From the NCBI GenBank assembly GCA_002436005.1, contig DIXG01000065.1:1-40492 (forward strand): DNA of 40,492 bases, in the 5' to 3' direction. The stretch is from Anaerolineaceae bacterium UBA6086. Its GTDB lineage: Bacteria > Chloroflexota > Anaerolineae > Anaerolineales > Anaerolineaceae. Positions 7,752 to 14,838 of the stretch are shown piece by piece; positions within the stretch are counted from its first letter, which is position 1, and every line of letters begins with the position of its first letter. The notes beneath the pieces were generated by a model. It was given only the letters and a program-made list of their open reading frames with translations, ran no database searches and was not told the DNA's origin. The position numbers and the translations under genes are program-made.

Positions 7752-10700
7752 GTGCACCCAAAAACCAAAATTTCATTTCGATTAATCACCATTTTGCTAA
7801 ACCTGTTTATCATTTTCAGCCTATTGTTTAACTTCGGTGGGAATACACCCGTTAAAGCTCAAACAGAAACAGACCCACCTATTGGACTTGCTCACCCATT
7901 GGAGATCCTCCAGGGTTCGCTGCTGCGCCGGCAAGTGCTCAGCGGAGAAATGGCAAGTATCACGTTAAATATCAGTGATCCTCAACCGGATGTATCTTAC
8001 AGCTGGATGATTCTTGAGGCGCCATCTCATGGCAACTCGCAGGTGATCGCCACAGGAGCAGAGGCAACCATCACATACCTGGCTGAACCTGGCTTTGAAG
8101 GCGAGGATTTCCTTAAAGTGGTTGCACAGAGCAGCACGGGCGAATCTGCGTCGACAACCATTATGATGACTGTTTCTCCTATGGTAGAAGAGGTCGTTAT
8201 AAGAAGCCCTCAACCTTCAGGATCGAGAGAAGCATTGACCCTCCAACCCGAATCCCATCCATTCCTTGTTGCAGCAGATGATGAGGCTATATTGAATGGC
8301 GAGAGAATCTTCCCTGAAGTGAACAATCCGGAGCGGGAACAACGATCCACACCTGTCCTGTATGTCAACTTAAAATCCGGCCAGGTTGACGGGCATAACT
8401 GGCTACCCTTGACCAATATTACACTCACAATCGGCGAGGACGATTGGACTTCGCTGTCTAGTGAAGATGGCAGTGTAAGTTTTGATATTGATGATCTTGA
8501 TCTCCTGCCCGACCAATTGATTGAGATGACCGATGGCACAACCAGCATCAGCCATACTGTGATCGATCTGGGTGTAACCTACGTTGACACCGAAAATGAT
8601 ATCGTGTATGGCAAAGGCGCACCTGACAGTTCTGTTGACATCTATGCGTATGATGGGGTCAGCGTCGATAATTACTTGAATGTAACCACAAATGAAAGTG
8701 GCAATTGGGAAGCAAATTTTTCAGGTCAGGTCGAAATCGGCTCAGATACCAGCGGTTACATTTACCAATATGACACAGCAGGTAACAGCACCTGGACTTA
8801 CTGGGAGGTGCCTGACCCAAAGATCAATGCCTATCTGGAGAGTTACGAAGTTCAAGGCTCAGGATGGCCAGAGAATACTACAATTACTCTGACGATCAAC
8901 AGCCAGACCTGGACGGAACAATCTGACGAATACAACGGTGTATATTTCTGGACAGACCCGTTAATGATAGAACCGGGTATGGTCATCGAAATGACGGGCG
9001 GAGGGTATACCCGCACGCACACGGTGGTCCCCCTGGAGGTCAGCAATATTGACGAAATCAATGACACGATCAGCGGCACAGCCCCGCCCAATGGTGCGGT
9101 GGATGTGAGCGCTACAGATGGGCTCAACTGGGAAAGCCTGACCGTACCCACAGACCCAAGCACCGGTGCCTGGCTGGCAGATTTTGACGCCCTGGTGGAC
9201 ATCGGCCCTGGATCTGACGGCAGCGTCAGTTATTATGACACTGAAGAGAACCGCACGATACTGTCCTGGTATGTCCCCGATCCCTATTTTGGCATTGGCT
9301 TGACCTATAATGAGGTCATCGGAGAAAGATGGCCTGGCGACACACTGGTCACACTGGAGATCAACGGGCAGCAGTGGTCGGAGTTATCTGAAAGTGATGG
9401 TTGGGTTTCATTCTATGTGAGCCCCTATGATATCCAGCCGGGGGATTTCATCGAAATGTATGCCGGCACTCTTTACCGCTCGTACACGGTTGCCAACCTT
9501 ACCATCACAGCTATTGATGAAGTCAACGATACGATCAGCGGTACGGCCGACCCAGAGATGGATGTTCAAGTTTATGGAAGTGATGGCGTCAGTAACGACT
9601 GGAAGGATACCACTGCAGACATTAGCGGAGACTGGTCGGTTGATTTTTCTGATTCAGTCGATATCAAACCCGGCACGCGCGGATCCGTCTGGCAGTATGA
9701 TGAAAATTATCGTTTTTACACTGCGATGAACTGGTCCGTGCCCAACCCCTACATCGTTCTATTCCACAATCAAAATTACGATGAGATCAACATCCATGGT
9801 GAGGATTGGCCGGCGTTCACCGATGTCACCATGACCTTGAATGGTGTCCAAACGGTTAAGACCACCGATGAGTACGGGTGGGCGTGGTTCGGCGCATACG
9901 ACCCCAGCGAGATTGTTGGACAGACCATCGCCATGACAGATGGCACCTATGAGCGATCATATGCCCTGCAGGCGCTGGATTTCACGGACATCAATGTGGA
10001 CGCGGATACCGTCAGCGGCACATCGGACCCCGGTACACTGATTGAAGTGTTGATTTCTGAAGCCTCAGGTATGTGGCCAAGTGTAGAGACCACGACCAAT
10101 TCATCAGGTGCCTGGCTGGCAGATTTCACTGGCAAAGCAGACATCCGATTAGGGGATGAAATTTTTGCCGAACGGGAGGACGAGAACGGCAACCGGACGC
10201 AAATTTACTGGCAGATCCCCAATCCTTATATTGCTGCCATGATCGGTCAAACCGGTCTTTATGGGAATGACTGGGCACCTGACACCCTGATCAATCTGAC
10301 GATAAACGATACCTTAGAATTCACCGCTCAATCTGATAGCAGAGGTTATGCCTGGTTTAATTTATATAACCCATTAAGTCCACCACTCTACATATCAGCC
10401 GGTGACAAACTGGTGATGACGGATGGAATTGACACACGGACGCACTACGTGGCGGACCTATCAATCACCGATTATGACCTGGTCGCCAATACCATCAGCG
10501 GCACTGCCGACCCCAACCAGGATGTAAACATCTATGCCCGTGGTGTTAATAACAGTGGTTCACTGGTTGTGACGGCAAACAGCAGCGGGCTGTGGTTTGC
10601 TGATTTTGATGGCTATGTGGACATCGGACCGGACAGTTACCTCCATGCGCAACAATATGACGCCGAGGGGAATTTTACTAACACGGTCATGTGGGTGCCG

Positions 10701-12641
10701 AACCCCAAAATTATTGCTGATCTCACTTACAACAGGATCTATGGCGAAGAATGGCAGCCCAACAGCGAAATCTCTCTTTCCATTGACAGTACCCCGGTCG
10801 CCCCACGTTTTTCTGACAATTATGGTTCTGTCAATTTCACAGATCTGCCAGTTGATTTGCAAGCCGGGCAGGAACTGGTGATGAGCGACGGGGTCGTGAC
10901 CCGCACCCATATCGTCAGAGACATCGCCCTCACGGAAATTGACCAGGCGGCGGATATTTTACGCGGCACGGCGGACCCGGAAAGTTGGGTATGGGTTCTT
11001 GCATATAATGATTTCTTTGGATATGAAGATCATATCCTTTCAGACCAGGATGGCAACTGGGAGGCAGATTTCTCCAGTTGGGTTGATATTGCACCAGGCG
11101 CACAGGGGACCGTCACCCAGGAAGATGGGCAAAGCAACCAAACGCGGGTATCGTGGTATGTGCCCCTGCCGTATGTCAGCGTCTATCCTATCAGTGATTT
11201 CATTTATGGTCGCAGGTTTGCGCCCAACACCCCGGTCACCCTCACAATTGGCAGTTATCAATGGAGTGTAATCTCCGGTAATGACGGTTCTGTCCGATTC
11301 GAAGTTGCACCCTTTGATATCAAAGCTGGGCAGAAAATCCAGATGACCGATGGCGAAAACAGCCTTACCTACACCGTCAACAACATCATGATCACTGAAA
11401 TTAACCCCGAAACTGACATCCTCAAAGGAAAAGCCAAGGCTGGAAGTGAGATTTGGGGTCTGATATGCAGCGAAAATACATGTCATAGCGATGATTTCAC
11501 AACAGACTCCACTGGTGTGTGGATTGCAGATTTCTCAACCGTTTTTGATATGACAGCAGATTCCAGGGGTTATGCCATCCAGTCTGAAACAAATGACAAT
11601 AACACCATCCTGGAATGGCATGTTCCGCATCCATCGATGTCCGTCTATCCTTTGGGCGATGAGGTTTTCGGTTTTGACTTCACACCCAACGCGGTGGTGA
11701 CGCTCACCGTTGATAGTGCCTCTGGTCAGCAATGGACGGCAACTGCGGACGTGCACGGCGCAGTTTATTTTGACATATCCTCCTTCGACCTCTTACCGGG
11801 GCAAACCGTGACCCTCTCGGACGGACTGTTCTCAGCAACACATACGATATTCGACATCCAGGTCACTTCAACGGATGAAACGACAGAAATCATCGCCGGT
11901 ACAGGCGCACCTGGGCGGGATATCGATATCCAGGCCTGTAATGAGGATGCCTGCGAATGGGTGAATACCACTACAGATACTACCGGTGATTGGGAGGCTG
12001 ACTTCACTGGATTAGTGGATGTCCAAGCAGGCACCACAGGCTTTACGCAGCAGCAGGATGACGAAGGTGATTACACGATCATCAACTGGTTCCTGATCAA
12101 CCCCCAGTTGGTGGTGAACCCTGATGCAAATGAAGTCTATGGATATCAATGGCCTCCGAACGAAGACATCACGTTAGAGATCAGCGAGGGCGGGATAAGT
12201 GCAGAGGCACGAGGTATCAGAAGCATTTGGACAGGTCGATCAAATGAAAAAGGCACAGTGATCTTCTCCACAGGTGAATTCGATATCGTTCCCGGACAAA
12301 CCGTGACATTAAAGGTCACCGAGGATGAAATGATCACCGTTCAACATCAAACCCGATTTGTAACAGTCACTGAGCTTGACTCAAGTGCTGACAGGGTGAT
12401 GGGTACCACAGACCCATTGGAAAATGTGACAGTCAAAGCTTGCAACCTTCTGGGATGCGACCAAGTGACGACCGCCGCCGGTGGCAACGGGCTGTGGCAG
12501 GCAGATTTCTCAGCGCTTGTCAATATCGTTCCCGGCGCTTATGGCACAGCCTGCGTGACCGATGAACTGGGCGAAAAAACCTGTGTCAACTGGCAAATCG
12601 AGGAAGGATACAATGCTTTCCTGCCGCTGTTGATGCGGTAG
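7752..12641 (+). CDS. Large secreted repeat protein with nine ~155-residue tandem units
   Basis: 1629 residues, exported. Residues 1-36 form a signal peptide (basic start, long hydrophobic core, cleavage after VKA). Residues about 45-150 look like a bacterial Ig/cadherin-like beta domain. From about residue 200 nine units follow, starting near 200, 353, 507, 662, 821, 982, 1136, 1291 and 1447. Each has an A half (VPNPYI..., WP-N-T-VTLTING-W, DIxPGQ-I-MTDG) and a B half (IxGTADP, DG, SGxWxADF, VDIxPG, W-VP). The protein ends YNAFLPLLMR. GTG start with AAGGAG seven bases upstream. The function is unknown; the composition (Asp, Thr, Ser, Gly rich, few Lys, Cys only late) suits an extracellular or surface beta-sandwich stalk or adhesin. 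Monocistronic, with its own promoter and terminator. Confidence 0.9.
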   Translation: MHPKTKISFRLITILLNLFIIFSLLFNFGGNTPVKAQTETDPPIGLAHPLEILQGSLLRRQVLSGEMASITLNISDPQPDVSYSWMILEAPSHGNSQVIATGAEATITYLAEPGFEGEDFLKVVAQSSTGESASTTIMMTVSPMVEEVVIRSPQPSGSREALTLQPESHPFLVAADDEAILNGERIFPEVNNPEREQRSTPVLYVNLKSGQVDGHNWLPLTNITLTIGEDDWTSLSSEDGSVSFDIDDLDLLPDQLIEMTDGTTSISHTVIDLGVTYVDTENDIVYGKGAPDSSVDIYAYDGVSVDNYLNVTTNESGNWEANFSGQVEIGSDTSGYIYQYDTAGNSTWTYWEVPDPKINAYLESYEVQGSGWPENTTITLTINSQTWTEQSDEYNGVYFWTDPLMIEPGMVIEMTGGGYTRTHTVVPLEVSNIDEINDTISGTAPPNGAVDVSATDGLNWESLTVPTDPSTGAWLADFDALVDIGPGSDGSVSYYDTEENRTILSWYVPDPYFGIGLTYNEVIGERWPGDTLVTLEINGQQWSELSESDGWVSFYVSPYDIQPGDFIEMYAGTLYRSYTVANLTITAIDEVNDTISGTADPEMDVQVYGSDGVSNDWKDTTADISGDWSVDFSDSVDIKPGTRGSVWQYDENYRFYTAMNWSVPNPYIVLFHNQNYDEINIHGEDWPAFTDVTMTLNGVQTVKTTDEYGWAWFGAYDPSEIVGQTIAMTDGTYERSYALQALDFTDINVDADTVSGTSDPGTLIEVLISEASGMWPSVETTTNSSGAWLADFTGKADIRLGDEIFAEREDENGNRTQIYWQIPNPYIAAMIGQTGLYGNDWAPDTLINLTINDTLEFTAQSDSRGYAWFNLYNPLSPPLYISAGDKLVMTDGIDTRTHYVADLSITDYDLVANTISGTADPNQDVNIYARGVNNSGSLVVTANSSGLWFADFDGYVDIGPDSYLHAQQYDAEGNFTNTVMWVPNPKIIADLTYNRIYGEEWQPNSEISLSIDSTPVAPRFSDNYGSVNFTDLPVDLQAGQELVMSDGVVTRTHIVRDIALTEIDQAADILRGTADPESWVWVLAYNDFFGYEDHILSDQDGNWEADFSSWVDIAPGAQGTVTQEDGQSNQTRVSWYVPLPYVSVYPISDFIYGRRFAPNTPVTLTIGSYQWSVISGNDGSVRFEVAPFDIKAGQKIQMTDGENSLTYTVNNIMITEINPETDILKGKAKAGSEIWGLICSENTCHSDDFTTDSTGVWIADFSTVFDMTADSRGYAIQSETNDNNTILEWHVPHPSMSVYPLGDEVFGFDFTPNAVVTLTVDSASGQQWTATADVHGAVYFDISSFDLLPGQTVTLSDGLFSATHTIFDIQVTSTDETTEIIAGTGAPGRDIDIQACNEDACEWVNTTTDTTGDWEADFTGLVDVQAGTTGFTQQQDDEGDYTIINWFLINPQLVVNPDANEVYGYQWPPNEDITLEISEGGISAEARGIRSIWTGRSNEKGTVIFSTGEFDIVPGQTVTLKVTEDEMITVQHQTRFVTVTELDSSADRVMGTTDPLENVTVKACNLLGCDQVTTAAGGNGLWQADFSALVNIVPGAYGTACVTDELGEKTCVNWQIEEGYNAFLPLLMR
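8350..12600 (+). repeat. Nine tandem coding repeats (~465 bases each) inside the surface-protein gene
   Basis: The repetition is clear in protein (for example VSGTSDP, ISGTADP, LRGTADP, VMGTTDP at regular spacing) but much diverged in DNA. The units are therefore old, not recent slippage products. Units 7-9 contain pairs of cysteines (ICSENTC, ACNEDAC, ACNLLGC) at one matching position, absent from units 1-6. Confidence 0.85.
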
Positions 12642-12665
12642 CCTCAGTTTAAACACTGTTAAATT

Positions 12666-12702
12666 GACCTGGGTAGGCTAAACGCCTACCCAGGTCTTTT
12701 TT
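12666..12702 (+). terminator. Rho-independent terminator of the repeat-protein gene
   Basis: Perfect 13-base arms (12666-12678 and 12684-12696, core GACCTGGGTAGGC), loop TAAAC, then six T (12697-12702). Confidence 0.92.
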
Positions 12703-12749
12703 AGCACCACATCTAAAGAAAGAACGGTGAATAATAATCCAAGGTTGAC

Positions 12750-14540
12750 CTAATAATACGTTGTCCGCAGCACCGGCTGGAAGAGTTCTTTTTGTTTGGC
12801 ACAGATCCCGTCCAGTACGCACTGGCTGCAAACGGGTTCGGTCATCTCGGGACAGTGGCTGCGCATGTAATTGAAGAAGAACCAATCCACCCCGCCAATC
12901 GTTTTGCCGGTCAGGCGCACCACCTCTTCCAGCAGCTGATACGCCGCAAAGCGCACCGCCCACTCCTCATCGGGGGTCACCAGCTGGCGTCCAGCCAGCT
13001 TGTGATGGAGATCATCATCCAGCACCTCCACCAAGCCAATCCGCAGGACCGAGCGCATACAATGGTAATCCACCACGGGGGCAACCGTCTCGTCTTCACC
13101 GAAGGCAAAGAACTGCTCTGGACGCTGGCTCAGGATCAATGCCAGCAGGTTGGGTTTCTTGCGAATCGGGTCTTCGTTGTATCCCCGAACGTGATCCAGC
13201 AGCCCGAGGAAAGATTGCAGCGGCTTATCTGATTGTCTCGCCCGGTTTACGATTTCCTGCGGCGTCAAGCCCAGCGCCAGCATATCTGCCCCATACTGGT
13301 TTGCCTGTTCCAGGTGCAGTTGGAGGGCTGGCATGGGCACCCGCCCATCATCAGACCGAAAGATTTCAGCCAGTTCCTCCAGGCGCAGGTTTGCCTGTCG
13401 TGCAGGCTGGAAAAAACCCCGGTCGTTGCGCAGTGCCCGCATGTAGGCGCGAGACAAATACTCCGAGCCCTTACATTTCACGCCGTCAATGGTGGCAATC
13501 AGCGGATGATCATACACACCATCTTTGGTCTCCCAGAAGCTGAATTGCTGAAGCGTAACCGCAAAGAAGTAGTCCAGCGCCTGCGGATCCCCCACCGGGG
13601 GAAGGTAATCCCCGACAAAGCTAAAGGGATCTGCCTCCGGCAAATCCTTGATGATCTCCGATACTTTTTGAACCTGTGTGTGATCGATCCGCACACGCGG
13701 ATCCAGCGGGAGAGCGGGCAGCGGATCCTCCTGCAGCAAAAAGGTAGCGCTGATCGCTTCCACCTCGCGGGCGGCAAGATAGGCAGCCTTCATGCCCCCC
13801 ATCACAGGGTGATGCCCCTGGATAAGATAGGCTAAAGCCGCACCGCAAAAGGTCTCACCCGCGCCGGTTGGGTCAACCAGCTGCGCCAGATAGCCAGGAA
13901 TTGTCGCGCGATGTTTTCCCAGCACTACGAGCGCGCCCATTTCTGCCCGGGTGATGTAGAGGATCTGTCCTGCCCTGGCGTGCACGTTCTCTAACGAGCC
14001 AAAGATGGCGCGGGCTTCTTTCTCATTCATAAAAAAGATATCTGCCTGTTCAACCAGTTTCCGGGTGGCTTCAGGTTTGGTTTGTGCGTTGACGATCCCG
14101 GTGCCCATTGAAATGCGCCGGGCATTGCGCTCACGGCAGGCACCCAGCAGCACCATTTGTGCCTCCGGGTCGCCCATCGCGGTGATATGAACCACATCAT
14201 ACAGGCTCAAATCCTCTGGCAGCATTTTGGGGTCGATTGCCGTCTCCGATTGGATGGACTGATGGATGTAGTGCGCTTCTGCCCCATCGTGCGCAATCTC
14301 AAACCGGGGGATGTTTTCAAGGGGCACAACCGGGCCCATCCAGGCTGCCAGCCGGCTGGCAAAGTCCTGCATCACTGCCGGAACCACATCTGGACGGGCA
14401 CCAAACAGCAAAACAGACGCCCCTGCCCGCCAGGCTGCCATGGCAGCATACATCCCTGCGCCGCCGACCGTGTGGAATGTCTGCCCACCCACATGGATTG
14501 TATCCAGCGAAGGGCTGCCAATCACCAGTAAATCTGCCAT
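12750..14540 (-). CDS. PfkB-family kinase fused to a Qng1/DUF2419-like N-glycosylase domain with Cys4 motif
   Basis: 596 residues. Residues 1-290: ribokinase-like fold, with VIGSPSLDTI and the G26-G27-A-G substrate region, and the ATP/anion-hole motif DPTGAGETF at 223-231, where the usual catalytic Asp of GAGD is Glu229. Residues about 300-596 resemble queuosine salvage protein Qng1 (DUF2419): FSFW ending at W336, GSEYLSRAYMRAL, IFRSDDG plus MPAL, V-D491-Y-H-C-M-R, and an R-x-x-Y-Y ending. D491 sits in a V-D-x-H-x-x-R context, also the catalytic-Asp motif of HhH-GPD glycosylases. C563, C571, C574 and C580 (spacing 7-2-5) resemble the Fe-S loop of endonuclease III. Qng1 cleaves queuosine-5'-phosphate (known), so a fused kinase could supply that nucleotide (inference). 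ATG at 14540 with AAAGGA upstream. It stands alone. Confidence 0.8.
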   Translation of the reverse strand: MADLLVIGSPSLDTIHVGGQTFHTVGGAGMYAAMAAWRAGASVLLFGARPDVVPAVMQDFASRLAAWMGPVVPLENIPRFEIAHDGAEAHYIHQSIQSETAIDPKMLPEDLSLYDVVHITAMGDPEAQMVLLGACRERNARRISMGTGIVNAQTKPEATRKLVEQADIFFMNEKEARAIFGSLENVHARAGQILYITRAEMGALVVLGKHRATIPGYLAQLVDPTGAGETFCGAALAYLIQGHHPVMGGMKAAYLAAREVEAISATFLLQEDPLPALPLDPRVRIDHTQVQKVSEIIKDLPEADPFSFVGDYLPPVGDPQALDYFFAVTLQQFSFWETKDGVYDHPLIATIDGVKCKGSEYLSRAYMRALRNDRGFFQPARQANLRLEELAEIFRSDDGRVPMPALQLHLEQANQYGADMLALGLTPQEIVNRARQSDKPLQSFLGLLDHVRGYNEDPIRKKPNLLALILSQRPEQFFAFGEDETVAPVVDYHCMRSVLRIGLVEVLDDDLHHKLAGRQLVTPDEEWAVRFAAYQLLEEVVRLTGKTIGGVDWFFFNYMRSHCPEMTEPVCSQCVLDGICAKQKELFQPVLRTTYY

Positions 14541-14606
14541 CAAAAATCCTTTCCCTACATTGATCTCAACCTGCCTTAGCAAAAAAGGTTAAGCCCAGAC
14601 CAGCAC

Positions 14607-14612
14607 ATTATA
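14607..14612 (-). promoter_or_regulatory. Probable -10 element of the kinase/Qng1-like fusion gene
   Basis: TATAAT on the minus strand, 67 bases before ATG 14540, in the divergent intergenic region; the -35 position holds only a weak ACGGCT. Confidence 0.4.
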
Positions 14613-14733
14613 ACCGGTTTATTCTGGGGAGCCGTGCGTTGCATGAAGGAAAAATTTCTAAAGTCAGAAAGGACAATCAATGCAAATTAAAAGAAGCGTT
14701 CAAAGCAAAGATGACAAAAATCAGAGAATTAAT

Positions 14734-14764
14734 TTGACTAATTGTGATGACTAAGCGTTATAAT
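14734..14764 (+). promoter_or_regulatory. Promoter of the CoA-disulfide reductase fusion gene
   Basis: TTGACT (14734-14739) and TATAAT (14759-14764) with a long 19-base spacer. The leader is about 68 bases, with ACAGGAG as ribosome site before ATG 14839. Confidence 0.55.
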
Positions 14765-14838
14765 TAGGTGAAATTTATCATAATTGTTGCGCTGGAAGAA
14801 CTTGATTCTACAGCGAAAAAATTACAGGAGCAAAATAT

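Noticed and set aside
8350..12600. Repeats that might be CRISPR or recent tandem duplication
   Set aside because: The period is about 465 bases, in frame and much diverged in DNA, as expected of old protein domains.
13139..13835. Several long open frames on the plus strand inside the kinase/Qng1-like gene
   Set aside because: They are antisense, overlap one another and have basic, low-information sequence; the minus-strand frame has clear motifs in both domains.
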